Positions 7,885-14,933 of a stretch of 38,007 bases of DNA are shown here, piece by piece. This DNA is from a virus: the IMG/VR virus record IMGVR_UViG_3300006638_000010, positions 1 to 38,007 of that record; one strand, given 5' to 3'. The notes beneath the pieces were generated by a model. That model saw nothing but the letters and a program-made list of their open reading frames with translations, made no database searches and was not told the origin of the DNA. The translations under genes and the position numbers were made by a program. Numbering within the stretch: position 1 is the first letter of the stretch; every line of letters begins with the position of its first letter.

Positions 7885-8081
7885 TTACCCTGCATCGGAT
7901 AAACCTTTGAAGCGTCCATCCCCGGCATCGGAGGCGCCTGAGGCGACTGTTGGCCCTGCTCGTTTTCCATCTGTTCCGACAAGCTCATCAATTCCGCGAG
8001 TTTTTCTTTGCCGAGCTTCTTGGCGGCCTCAGCCATGAGGCTCTTGTACTTGATCTGATCTGCGGGTGATAACGGCATCAT
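7881..8081 (-). CDS. Small protein downstream of portal, unknown function
   Basis: The product has 66 residues: MMPLSPADQIKYKSLMAEAA, KKLGKEKLAELMSLSEQMEN, then a Gln/Pro-rich tail QQSPQAPPMPGMDASKVYPM. It is a helical hairpin with a disordered end. It overlaps the portal gene upstream and the 29-residue peptide downstream by ATGA each, so it is translationally coupled to portal. The tail composition matches the Pro/Gln-rich end of the portal protein, so a virion or assembly role is plausible but not shown. Confidence 0.75.
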   Translation of the reverse strand: MMPLSPADQIKYKSLMAEAAKKLGKEKLAELMSLSEQMENEQGQQSPQAPPMPGMDASKVYPMQGK

Positions 8082-9856
8082 TGCCCTCCTGGTGCTGGCG
8101 CTTGCGGCTGCTGCGCGTTCGGCTGCCCGCCGCCCAATCCGGCCATCACTTGATCCAGTGCCGAGTTTTGGCCCACGGGCGTCTGAGATAGTGTTTTCGC
8201 GCCTTCCGTCATGCGCTCGGCAGCCTGAGCCTGTTCCTGAGCCTGCTGCTTCTTAGCCCTGTCCGCACGTATGGCCTTGATATCGTCATCGCTGCGCACC
8301 AACTCTGGCGGAGCGCCCACCATGTCCATGTACTTCTTGGCGGTTTTGTCCGGGTCAATGTTATCGGCCACTTCTGGATAGACTGATACGAGCGAGCCGA
8401 CGAAGCGTAACCCCTGCTCAATTGACGTGGTTCCTACCATCTTCTGCGCCTGCGCGAGTGTCGAGATATATTCGACCTTCAGCTCATGGCCATGTAAGTC
8501 AACGGGCGGCGGAGGGATGACTCCGGCGCGAAGGCATAGGTTAAAGATACGGTCAATCGACGGGTCAAGCAGCTCGAACTCTAAAGCTTCAATGACAGGG
8601 CCAAGCATTTGAAGCTTTTCCTCGTGCCGCTCTACGATCTCTCGTGCGGTCACGGCGGGCCTGTCATCGGAGATCATCATTTTGAACAGGTCGACGTAAA
8701 AGTTCCTGTCAATGCGCGTTTCAACAATCTGAATCATTGCGGTTATCGCGTTAAAATCGGGCTGGATCTGATAGACAGGTTTTACTCCGGCGCTCGGCGT
8801 TGTGCTGGTATATCGCGTGAGCCCGCCCGGGAGAGTGTTTACGGCGTCGACATTGGCGTCCGCCTGCGTTGGAGGGTCAACAACCTTGTCTAAAGCTTTG
8901 AGTTTGTCCTTTTCCATCTTCTGAAGCATCTTAGAGTCGCCGAGCGCTTTCCAGCCAGGCGATCTTCCGTAGGTATCGGCGGTTGTTGTGATCTGCCACC
9001 GCGGACCCTGGACCGGCATCTCCTGGTATCCGGACACGCGAGCAGCGGTATCGGACGGGCTGGATTCTTCCCACGTCACTGATCGGAACTTCATACCCCT
9101 GAAATCTTTACGGTCTTCAATGCGGTCATCGTTCGGTTCAATCAAATGCCGCATCAAGCGCCAGGCGTCGACATTGTTCTGCTTGTACGCCGATTGCACA
9201 AACTGAGAGCAGTTCTCATACCCAAACTCTTCTACGATCTGCCCGACCGTCATCCAATACTGCCGCGCAAACGCATTGATTCGATTGTCCGGCCCGTTAC
9301 CAAGGAAGTATTCTCCGATCGTAAAGTTGCGGCCGCGGATAACGCTCTTATAATCCGGGAGAATGATCTCGGCGCCGGTCCCAAACCCTCCGATTTCGGC
9401 ATACAGGTTGTGCCAGGTCTGGTACATATTCGACTTGGCCAGGACCGCATAGAGCCGTTCCATCACTTGCGCGAGCCATTCCTTGACCGGCTGGAACTCA
9501 GAAAGGTCGGGATCGGTCGTACCAAGCTGAAACCAGGGCCGCATCGGAGTCGTCATGCCAGACGCCATGCCAGCCGCCATCGTGTCCAGGGCGTCCATCG
9601 CGTGAGAATTGATAATCCTCTCGTGATCGATACGCTTGCCCCAATTTGGATTTTCGTATTCGAACATGCCGCGAGTCGGAGCTATCTCGTCACGGATCTC
9701 CCGCCACGCTGGGCGCCATTTCCAGCCTTCAATGCGAAGTCGGTCCCAGCGCTGATTGGTTGCTTTACGGTCAAATTTAACCGCTGACCCCGTAATCTGC
9801 ATAGGAGTCTTGCCGTCTTTCTGAGCGTTTCGGTCGTCTTGAATTGAGATAGCCAT
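8078..9856 (-). CDS. Portal (head-tail connecting) protein
   Basis: The 592-residue protein has RWDRLRIEGWKWRPAWREIR, then DEIAPTRGMFEYENPNWGKR, then ALDTMAAGMASGMTTPMRPW. This is the start of the podovirus head-tail connector family (PF12236 type): '..r.pf...w.ei.....P.rg', and 'a...La.gl..g.t.P..pWf.l'. Later MMISDDRPAVTAREIVERHE is the family's 'vTAtEi..r..E' helix, and the C-terminus is Gln/Ala/Pro-rich. Twelve copies form the DNA gate at the capsid vertex. It lies one base after the 125-residue gene and two genes after the terminase. Confidence 0.93.
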   Translation of the reverse strand: MAISIQDDRNAQKDGKTPMQITGSAVKFDRKATNQRWDRLRIEGWKWRPAWREIRDEIAPTRGMFEYENPNWGKRIDHERIINSHAMDALDTMAAGMASGMTTPMRPWFQLGTTDPDLSEFQPVKEWLAQVMERLYAVLAKSNMYQTWHNLYAEIGGFGTGAEIILPDYKSVIRGRNFTIGEYFLGNGPDNRINAFARQYWMTVGQIVEEFGYENCSQFVQSAYKQNNVDAWRLMRHLIEPNDDRIEDRKDFRGMKFRSVTWEESSPSDTAARVSGYQEMPVQGPRWQITTTADTYGRSPGWKALGDSKMLQKMEKDKLKALDKVVDPPTQADANVDAVNTLPGGLTRYTSTTPSAGVKPVYQIQPDFNAITAMIQIVETRIDRNFYVDLFKMMISDDRPAVTAREIVERHEEKLQMLGPVIEALEFELLDPSIDRIFNLCLRAGVIPPPPVDLHGHELKVEYISTLAQAQKMVGTTSIEQGLRFVGSLVSVYPEVADNIDPDKTAKKYMDMVGAPPELVRSDDDIKAIRADRAKKQQAQEQAQAAERMTEGAKTLSQTPVGQNSALDQVMAGLGGGQPNAQQPQAPAPGGQ

Positions 9857-10234
9857 CTAGCTCCCTAAAGTGGTTTTCATGCCAGTCGCAAACGCCTGCG
9901 GAGCACTCACGAGTGACGCCGGTGGCGGTGGCTGTCCGTTCGGGCCAAACGTCGACACCATCCCTGCCGCCAGCGCTGCCTGCCGTTTCTTATTAGCAAC
10001 TGCGAGAGTAGACGCCTGATCTTGAACAGCCGGCGATGTCTGAGCCGGACCAATCTTGGTTGCCTCTGCGCTTGCCGCATTAGCGAATGTCTGCTGCGCC
10101 TCTGCAGCGCCTTTAGCGTGCTGAGTCGCCTGGTTCTGCGCGACCATTGAAGCCGCTGTTCCGGCCGTCGCCACGCCAGCCATCACCCAGGGCAAGATTA
10201 CCGCTGCTGCACCACAAATTTTAAGCCACCTCAC
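9857..10234 (-). CDS. Ala-rich virion-associated protein between terminase and portal
   Basis: The 125-residue protein starts at GTG 10234, overlapping the terminase TGA as GTGA. It has a hydrophobic N-terminus (MRWLKICGAAAVILPWVMAG), then an Ala/Gln-rich helix (TQHAKGAAEAQQTFANAASA), then a Gly/Pro-rich end. The 'a.qa....q...a.' helix pattern resembles internal virion or ejection proteins, which are short Ala-rich amphipathic proteins. A later Met (residue 19) could be the start. The function is inferred from composition and place only. Confidence 0.6.
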   Translation of the reverse strand: MRWLKICGAAAVILPWVMAGVATAGTAASMVAQNQATQHAKGAAEAQQTFANAASAEATKIGPAQTSPAVQDQASTLAVANKKRQAALAAGMVSTFGPNGQPPPPASLVSAPQAFATGMKTTLGS

Positions 10235-11706
10235 GCATAGACTTTGTACCCTTCTCGCGGTTCAGAGTTTTCCATCCGTCTCTTAGGATCGTTCCTGATC
10301 TTCTTCCGTACCGGGAAAGCGAATGTTAGCGCCAAAGCGTCGGCCCGGTTAGGACTCGGCATCCCGCGCTCTTTCATGTCATCTTTGGACTCAATAACGA
10401 TGTCGCCATTGAGTTTGACCTGATATTCTGGGCCGGGGATCTCCTCGCAGAGTCTCGGATCGTCCGGTATGGCGCCGCCTTCTTTAAGCCAATCGCGCAT
10501 CGCTCCCCACATCTCAGCGCGTTTATTGGCGTATCCTGGCGTGTTAGAGGCCGCGCCAAACGATACAAGCGTCCAATTCCGGCCCATGAGCTTGCCAGCC
10601 GAGTAAATACCAGTGCCGTATCCGAGATCAATAAACACCGCATCCGCTTGATGTTCATCCTCGAACCCTGCCAGGAATCCAGCAACCATCGTATCGTCAT
10701 CGTTCTTGGCCAGTTTCATCAGCATTTCGCAGGCAAGGCCCTGGCGCTTGTAAATGACTAATTCATCCGATCCTGTCCAAGCTGGATCGCACGTAAGAAT
10801 AACAGGAGCGAAATTATACTGGTCAATGGGAATGTGTTTTCCTCGCGCAGCGTCAACAAGGGCAGTAGAAATAAACTGTTTTTCGCCCGTCGCCGGGAAC
10901 TCCCCGAGCACGCGGACTTTGAAGAAATCCGAGTCTTTGCCATAGTCTTCCTCCCAATCCTTAATCTTGATTTTGTTCGATAGCTTGACGGTTCGGGAAT
11001 CGATCTGGCGTGTTTTCCAGCGGTGTTTCAGTTTGTGAAAGCAATCAAAGAATCGCCCGGTGTTACGAGTCGGATTGCCAAATGCCGCCCAAATGATCTC
11101 GGTGTCTTCATCTGTGGTTGCGCCTTCCGTCACTTCCCAGATCTGCTGCAAGATGGCGCTGGCTTCATCAAACAGGATAACGACGCGCTTGCCCAGATTG
11201 TGGAGACCGGCGAAAGCTTCCGTGTTATTGACTGACCATGGAATCGCGTCAATACGCCAGGTCTTCTCATGGCCGGGCTGTTTGGAGAAGATGGACGTCG
11301 CGGTGACTTCAAAGAGGTGTTTGGCGATAAACAAGTTGTGCCATTTGGATAACTCCGGCCAGGTTTTCGTCATGAGCTGCGTCGCGGTGTTCGCTGTCAC
11401 CACGCCGCGAGTATCTTCAAACGTCGAAATACCGAATAGGATGATCCAGGACACGAGCGCAGACTTGCCCACGTCATGGCCGGAGGCGACTGCCAAGAGA
11501 ATCGCCTGCTCAATGGTCATAAAGCCGTCATCGATCTGCTTTAAAATGTATCGCTGCCATTGCTCCGGCGCCCGGCCAAGCAATTCGCCTTCGCCCCACG
11601 GGAACGCAATATCAATAAGCTTTGACCAGTTATGCTCGTAATCAATGAGCATTTCGCATAACTCTACGTTCGGATCTTTCTTAGCTTGAGTGTTTGTGCT
11701 TTTCAC
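10231..11706 (-). CDS. terL: Terminase large subunit
   Basis: The 491-residue protein has an ATPase domain with the Walker A-like loop ASGHDVGKSALVSW near residue 75, Walker B and catalytic carboxylate in RVVILFDEAS near residue 175, and motif III in AAFGNPTRNTGRFF. The nuclease domain shows TCDPAWTGSDELVI near residue 310, FIDLGYGTGIYSAG and PNRADALALTFA. It pumps DNA into the prohead through the portal and cuts concatemers. It overlaps the small subunit by 26 bases, a typical packaging cassette arrangement. The length is normal for the family. Confidence 0.95.
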   Translation of the reverse strand: MKSTNTQAKKDPNVELCEMLIDYEHNWSKLIDIAFPWGEGELLGRAPEQWQRYILKQIDDGFMTIEQAILLAVASGHDVGKSALVSWIILFGISTFEDTRGVVTANTATQLMTKTWPELSKWHNLFIAKHLFEVTATSIFSKQPGHEKTWRIDAIPWSVNNTEAFAGLHNLGKRVVILFDEASAILQQIWEVTEGATTDEDTEIIWAAFGNPTRNTGRFFDCFHKLKHRWKTRQIDSRTVKLSNKIKIKDWEEDYGKDSDFFKVRVLGEFPATGEKQFISTALVDAARGKHIPIDQYNFAPVILTCDPAWTGSDELVIYKRQGLACEMLMKLAKNDDDTMVAGFLAGFEDEHQADAVFIDLGYGTGIYSAGKLMGRNWTLVSFGAASNTPGYANKRAEMWGAMRDWLKEGGAIPDDPRLCEEIPGPEYQVKLNGDIVIESKDDMKERGMPSPNRADALALTFAFPVRKKIRNDPKRRMENSEPREGYKVYA

Positions 11707-12205
11707 GCCTGGCCCTCATAATCGCCGCGTAGTCCGTTACGTCTGTGACTTCGACTTTATCCGTCAACAACTTGAAATGGCGCGCGAGCGTCTCAAGCGC
11801 GTTATTCTTAGACCATAGTTTGATCTTCCTAAGGTCGCCGACGTTCGTCTTTTCGCCTCTTTCAAACTCAAAGATCTCTTCTGATTCGATTCCGGCCACA
11901 GCACGGCGCGCATCTTCAGGCCATTCAGTGATTGGTTTGAGGGTTCCGTCCGGTCGATAAAGTAAACCGAGGTCACTGAAAGCAAGTCTCCCGAGTTCCG
12001 CAATAACGCGCTCGGCTGTGACTTCGCATTTGTCCGTGATCTTTTTGAATCCTTTTGCGACGAGTTTTTTGATCTGAACTTTTCTGAGCAGACGAGGTCC
12101 GCACGTCTCTGCTGTCTTCTTAGAATAGCCAGCACGGATCGCCGCCGCTCCGGCTTTACGGTCTTTGAGGTATTCCGCGACGAATAGGAGCTGTCTTTCA
12201 TTCAT
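11681..12205 (-). CDS. terS: Terminase small subunit
   Basis: The 174-residue protein starts MNERQLLFVAEYLKDRKAGA, then AAIRAGYSKKTAETCGPRLL. 'q..Fv.eYl.d.na..AairaGYs...a...g..ll.' is the Terminase_2-type helix-turn-helix. KCEVTAERVIAELGRLAFSD and LKPITEWPEDARRAVAGIES follow, as in this family. It recognises the packaging site and loads the large subunit. ATG 12205 is preferred over upstream GTG codons because it overlaps the TGA of a small Cys-rich gene as ATGA. Confidence 0.93.
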   Translation of the reverse strand: MNERQLLFVAEYLKDRKAGAAAIRAGYSKKTAETCGPRLLRKVQIKKLVAKGFKKITDKCEVTAERVIAELGRLAFSDLGLLYRPDGTLKPITEWPEDARRAVAGIESEEIFEFERGEKTNVGDLRKIKLWSKNNALETLARHFKLLTDKVEVTDVTDYAAIMRARREKHKHSS

Positions 12206-12336
12206 GACCTCTGTCGGCACTCGCACGTACAGATAGGCCAACTGCACCCGTTATGCGGATGAATACCCCAGGCTAATTTCATAAGGCAGGATGGACAACG
12301 ATTGCCATTCTCATTTTCTTTAGCTATACTTTTCAT
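12202..12336 (-). CDS. 44-residue Cys-rich (zinc-knuckle-like) protein upstream of terS
   Basis: The product is MKSIAKENENGNRCPSCLMK, LAWGIHPHNGCSWPICTCEC, RQRS. CPSC, then HPH and CxWPxCxCxC, give enough ligands for one or two metal sites. TGA overlaps the terS ATG. The 5' end is odd: the two possible ATG codons (12336, 12339) lie over the ATG of the plus-strand HNH gene, and no ribosome binding site is visible. The HNH insertion may have replaced the original start, so the gene could be truncated. Confidence 0.5.
   Translation of the reverse strand: MKSIAKENENGNRCPSCLMKLAWGIHPHNGCSWPICTCECRQRS
12302..12330 (+). promoter_or_regulatory. Sigma70-like promoter of the second HNH gene
   Basis: TTGCCA (12302-12307), a 17-base spacer, and TATACT (12325-12330) form a near-consensus promoter. 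Seven bases separate the -10 box from the ATG at 12338, so the predicted start point lies at the start codon and the mRNA is essentially leaderless. Confidence 0.65.
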
Positions 12337-12337
12337 C

Positions 12338-12901
12338 ATGAAACCATGCGCTTGCGGGTGTGGAAATTTGATCGAAGACTTCGATGCGAAGAAGCGACCA
12401 CATCGTTTCATTCCAGGACACAACTCGGCTGGACTGAAGGCTAATCCATCTAAAAAAGAAACGATCATTTGCGCTGTCTGCATTAAATCTTTCGTTGGAT
12501 ATAAATCTTTGAGAAGAAAAGTATGCAGTTGGAAATGTAGAGCAATTTGGATTGGGAAAGCCCAACGAGGAGCCAAACATCACTTCTATAAACGCGGATG
12601 GTCTATCGATAAAAGAGGCTACATCGTGGAGTCCAATATTGACCATCCTCTCGCAAATCGAAACGGACAAGTTTTTCAGCATAGACGTGTGGCTTTCGAC
12701 TTCCTTGGATTTCTTCCAAAACGGTGCATTATCCATCACATCGATGAGATCAAAGCTCACAACATGCCAGAAAATCTTGCAATTTGGGATCAATCGTCCC
12801 ACATAAAACACCATGACCCGCTTTCGCAGAGACATGGCCACTCTACCCACTTCAAACAAAAACCTCTTAAATATATTCCGCTTCTTGAATTTAAACGATA
12901 A
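12338..12901 (+). CDS. HNH homing endonuclease with zinc fingers
   Basis: The 187-residue protein starts MKPCACGCGNLIEDFDAKKR, a CxCGCG metal site followed by RFIPGHN. A second zinc finger (CAVCIKSF...CSWKCR) is at about residues 45-75. The HNH region is at about 115-165: QHRRVAFDFLGFLPKRCIIH, HIDEIKAHNMPENLAIWDQS, SHIKHH. It is opposite in strand to the phage operons and lies between the early-operon terminator and the packaging genes. The ATG at 12338 fits the CxCGCG start of such proteins better than the in-frame ATG at 12302, which lies inside the promoter. It is visibly more A/T-rich than its neighbours. Confidence 0.9.
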   Translation: MKPCACGCGNLIEDFDAKKRPHRFIPGHNSAGLKANPSKKETIICAVCIKSFVGYKSLRRKVCSWKCRAIWIGKAQRGAKHHFYKRGWSIDKRGYIVESNIDHPLANRNGQVFQHRRVAFDFLGFLPKRCIIHHIDEIKAHNMPENLAIWDQSSHIKHHDPLSQRHGHSTHFKQKPLKYIPLLEFKR

Positions 12902-12931
12902 AAAAAGCCCTCCGACCTTTCGGGCAGAGGG
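12900..12931 (-). terminator. Rho-independent terminator ending the early operon
   Basis: On the minus strand CCCTC and GAGGG, with GCC/GGT pairing inside a GAAA-type loop, are followed by C and seven T residues. It lies about 90 bases after the last early gene. The plus-strand HNH gene ends with its TAA on the terminator's U-run. The strip 12932-13021 shows nothing else that I can recognise. Confidence 0.85.
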
Positions 12932-13021
12932 TTGCGTAATTCTTTGGGAGGCATACGCATAAAAAAAGAGATGGTTCCGCATCAAATCGACGCGATACCT
13001 CCCAAGTGATCTAAGTCTACG

Positions 13022-13198
13022 CTACTTTTCTTTTATTTGCTCGTTACATTGCGTTACATGACGGTGACGATAAAGTATCTGCCTCACGTTGATAACGGTT
13101 ATTTTTAGCTTCTTCGCCACATCCTTGTGAGGTATACCGCGGCGCTCCACTAGAACAACTACGTTTCGATTTCTCCGTTCATTATAGGGTCTTGTCAT
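13022..13198 (-). CDS. 58-residue helix-turn-helix DNA-binding protein
   Basis: ATG 13198 overlaps the upstream TGA as ATGA. The product starts MTRPYNERRNRNVVVLVERR, continues GIPHKDVAKKLKITVINVRQ, and ends ILYRHRHVTQCNEQIKEK. Residues about 12-46 fit a helix-turn-helix of the sigma-region-4 or Trp-repressor-like type: helix, 'G.ph.dvAkkL.it...Vrqil.rh', then recognition helix. Being the last gene before the operon terminator and facing the packaging module, it could be a late-gene regulator. That role is inference. Confidence 0.7.
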   Translation of the reverse strand: MTRPYNERRNRNVVVLVERRGIPHKDVAKKLKITVINVRQILYRHRHVTQCNEQIKEK

Positions 13199-13395
13199 AT
13201 ACGTTTTTGCTTTTTTTTCTTAAATTTTCGCCAGTCAATCTTTAAATCTGAGTCGTCCCACGCCTCTACGATGATCTCCCTGTTTTCTGGTATCCCTGTC
13301 GGCTTCGGTTTCCAGTTAACTTTAACGCCTCGCTTTAAGATCCTGACTTTCTTCCCATGGCACATCACGTAATCGATTCCGCGCTTTTCTTTCAT
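13195..13395 (-). CDS. Small basic protein, unknown function
   Basis: The 66-residue protein starts MKEKRGIDYVMCHGKKVRIL, then KRGVKVNWKPKPTGIPENRE, and ends in a very basic helix (WRKFKKKKQKRI). ATG 13395 overlaps the TGA of the upstream Cys-rich gene (atgcaATGA), so a longer in-frame start at 13491 was rejected. A nucleic-acid-binding role is suggested by charge only. It is followed by ATGA overlap with the helix-turn-helix gene. Confidence 0.72.
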   Translation of the reverse strand: MKEKRGIDYVMCHGKKVRILKRGVKVNWKPKPTGIPENREIIVEAWDDSDLKIDWRKFKKKKQKRI

Positions 13396-13634
13396 TGCAT
13401 CCTGATAATATTCGCATTGCTCGGGATTAGCCCGGCGTCTTTCAACTTCTGGCCAAACTCTTTCGGATGCTGACCTATGCGCCAGCTGCATCCCGGCCTG
13501 TGAACGAAATTCAGGAAATTGTCCTTATTACCATGCTTCAAGTTCAACTCCCAGGCGCCGTAAGCCATTCCGCACCGGCTACAGATAGGAGAATCGTCAA
13601 TCATATTTCCAGCACGAATAATTTCTGTTGTCAT
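13392..13634 (-). CDS. 80-residue zinc-finger-like protein
   Basis: The product starts MTTEIIRAGNMIDDSPICSR, then CGMAYGAWELNLKHGNKDNF, and has HRPGCSWRIGQHPKEFGQKL. CSRCGMAYG and HRPGCSW form a likely four-ligand zinc site (C, C, H, C). The C-terminal helix ends in NANIIRMQ, whose last codons overlap the next start. It sits four bases after a 33-residue membrane peptide gene in the early operon. The family is not recognised. Confidence 0.75.
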   Translation of the reverse strand: MTTEIIRAGNMIDDSPICSRCGMAYGAWELNLKHGNKDNFLNFVHRPGCSWRIGQHPKEFGQKLKDAGLIPSNANIIRMQ

Positions 13635-13638
13635 CGTT

Positions 13639-13740
13639 TCAGACCCCTCTTAAATAATGATGCGCCGTCATCTGTGAATGAACCGCAATAAACACCGCCC
13701 ACGCCGGAATGAGCAGAAGCCAGAAGAATTTCACTATCAT
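13639..13740 (-). CDS. 33-residue membrane peptide
   Basis: ATG 13740 overlaps the upstream TGA as ATGA. The product is MIVKFFWLLLIPAWAVFIAV, then HSQMTAHHYLRGV. It is one hydrophobic span with a short polar tail, or an uncleaved signal peptide. No family is recognised. Coupling to both neighbours and the clean hydrophobic profile support it as real. Confidence 0.6.
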   Translation of the reverse strand: MIVKFFWLLLIPAWAVFIAVHSQMTAHHYLRGV

Positions 13741-14087
13741 TTCATCCTCCTGATTTCGTCGGCGACGCGTGGCAAATTACACGTACAAATCCCACATGGC
13801 ACGTTTACATAGTTACAGCGTGTCGTATGACAATCTGGAGATATAAGACTTTCTACACGCCTCGCCGCCTTCTCCAGCCCGCGCTGTTCGGCTTGCTTCT
13901 CTCTGATTTGCTGGATCTCGAACTGTTTAGCCAAACCTTTCTCATACGCTTCTTTGTCGACGGCGCGGAGGGCTTCAGAGACAATGGTTGTCATTCGAGC
14001 CCATATCTCCCGACTAGATTGGCACAAATCACAATCTATATCCTGAATTATTTTCTTCGCCATCTCCGCGAATTTGTCGTCAGTCAT
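13737..14087 (-). CDS. Early protein with helical body and Cys-rich tail, unknown function
   Basis: The protein has 116 residues from ATG 14087: MTDDKFAEMAKKIIQDIDCD, then a long helix EAYEKGLAKQFEIQQIREKQ, ending in SPDCHTTRCNYVNVPCGICT and CNLPRVADEIRRMK. The tail has six Cys and one His, so it may bind metal. GGAGGGAAGTGAAATG marks this start. An in-frame upstream ATG at 14171 has no ribosome binding site of its own but overlaps an 8-codon mini-ORF that has one (14168-14194), so the longer 144-residue form is possible. Confidence 0.75.
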   Translation of the reverse strand: MTDDKFAEMAKKIIQDIDCDLCQSSREIWARMTTIVSEALRAVDKEAYEKGLAKQFEIQQIREKQAEQRGLEKAARRVESLISPDCHTTRCNYVNVPCGICTCNLPRVADEIRRMK

Positions 14088-14220
14088 TTCACTTCCCTCC
14101 GGCCTGGGTGTCAGGATCATTTCCCACAAGCCACCATAAATAATTATTTCTTTCTGGCGCTCTTTAGTCATAGATTAGTCTTAAGTTTAGTCATAAACTC
14201 CCCCTCGGTCTAAGGCTTCT

Positions 14221-14420
14221 TCACCCACGCCGCTCACGTTGCCTTTGGTATTCAAGCTGGCGGGCCCAATGCTGACATCCGACTGTCAAGCACGTGTCCT
14301 CATCTTAAAATCGCGCACCCTATCGCATCGCCAACACAAACACCCACGTATGGCCTTTCCGGGAATGTGCTTCTTTGTCTTTCTCACCGCCGTTCTGATC
14401 CAGGGTTTTAGTTTAGCCAT
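14221..14420 (-). pseudogene. Small zinc-finger gene broken by a one-base deletion
   Basis: The frame from ATG 14420 reads MAKLKPWIRTAVRKTKKHIP, then GKAIRGCLCWRCDRVRDFK, and stops at 14286. A second frame picks up at about 14304 with DEDTCLTVGCQHWARQLEYQ and RQRERRG, ending at 14221. Adding one base near 14303-14310 (the TTTTAAG stretch) joins them into a 66-residue protein with CLCWRC and CLTVGCQH, a sensible zinc site. Neither half makes sense alone. It could be a true mutation or a sequencing error. It overlaps the upstream 105-residue gene by 13 bases. Confidence 0.6.
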
Positions 14421-14725
14421 TTCGGACCATATCCCCAGGCAAAGCAAACTAATCCCGTCAGAATCATGAACAGGACATAGGCAATGTGAGTCTGCCACTG
14501 CGTGTCGCAATCGTGCGGCTTAAACTCCTGAACAGGTCCTGGATGTTTGCAGGCAATGACTTGAGATGATTTTAAGCCTCTCTCGAAGATGGCATCACAT
14601 TCTTTGCAAAGCGAACTCATATGCTCATGCGGAGCGCAGCGGTGGCCTAAGAGCGCCTTTCGATTCTCTCGCATCATCCGCATTTCATCCAGCGCTAAGT
14701 TCTTAGTCTTTGGTTTGCGTTTCAT
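14408..14725 (-). CDS. Membrane-anchored Cys/His protein, unknown function
   Basis: The 105-residue protein starts MKRKPKTKNLALDEMRMMRE. It has H/C residues in HRCAPHEHMSSLCKECDAIF and ends in a transmembrane span (IAYVLFMILTGLVCFAWGYG) before PKWLN. It is a cytoplasmic Cys/His domain with a C-terminal membrane anchor. AAGGAGGACAAATG is an excellent ribosome binding site. It is the first gene after a 207-base gap that holds a three-way-junction-like element. Confidence 0.75.
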   Translation of the reverse strand: MKRKPKTKNLALDEMRMMRENRKALLGHRCAPHEHMSSLCKECDAIFERGLKSSQVIACKHPGPVQEFKPHDCDTQWQTHIAYVLFMILTGLVCFAWGYGPKWLN

Positions 14726-14819
14726 TTGTCCTCCTTAAATTCGCCGCCCCCGCGACTCCCATCGAAAAGGGCGGCTTAAACTAATGGCCCTGGCCTGGAG
14801 AATATGCCCAGACGCTCAT

Positions 14820-14923
14820 CTCGCACAGCGATGTCCGCCTGTGTAACAGCAGGGCCAAAATCATTCCCGCCTAGCGTGTATTCTGTCTGACAGGTCAAGA
14901 GAGACCGTATTCCCCGCTAGGCG
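14820..14923. other. Structured intergenic element (possible three-way junction)
   Basis: Inside the 207-base gap 14726-14933, CGCCTAGCG (14868-14876) and CGCTAGGCG (14915-14923) form a perfect 9-bp outer stem. Inside it lie CTGTC-T-GACAG (14883-14893) and GGTC-6-GACC (14893-14906), and GAATAC occurs on both inner shoulders. A further CACAG-10-CTGTG hairpin lies at about 14825-14844. This is either a structured RNA in the leader of the next gene or a DNA element such as an origin or protein-binding site. Confidence 0.5.
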
Positions 14924-14933
14924 AGAAAATTCT

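Noticed and set aside
12320-12985. Long minus-strand frame of 221 residues
   Set aside because: It is antisense to the HNH gene and runs through the early terminator.
13181-13186. Minus-strand TATAAT inside the helix-turn-helix gene
   Set aside because: No -35 box at 16-18 bases and it lies within coding sequence, with the operon terminator soon after.
14868-14923. tRNA-like gene
   Set aside because: The folded unit is only 56 bases, with no anticodon arm or T-loop consensus.
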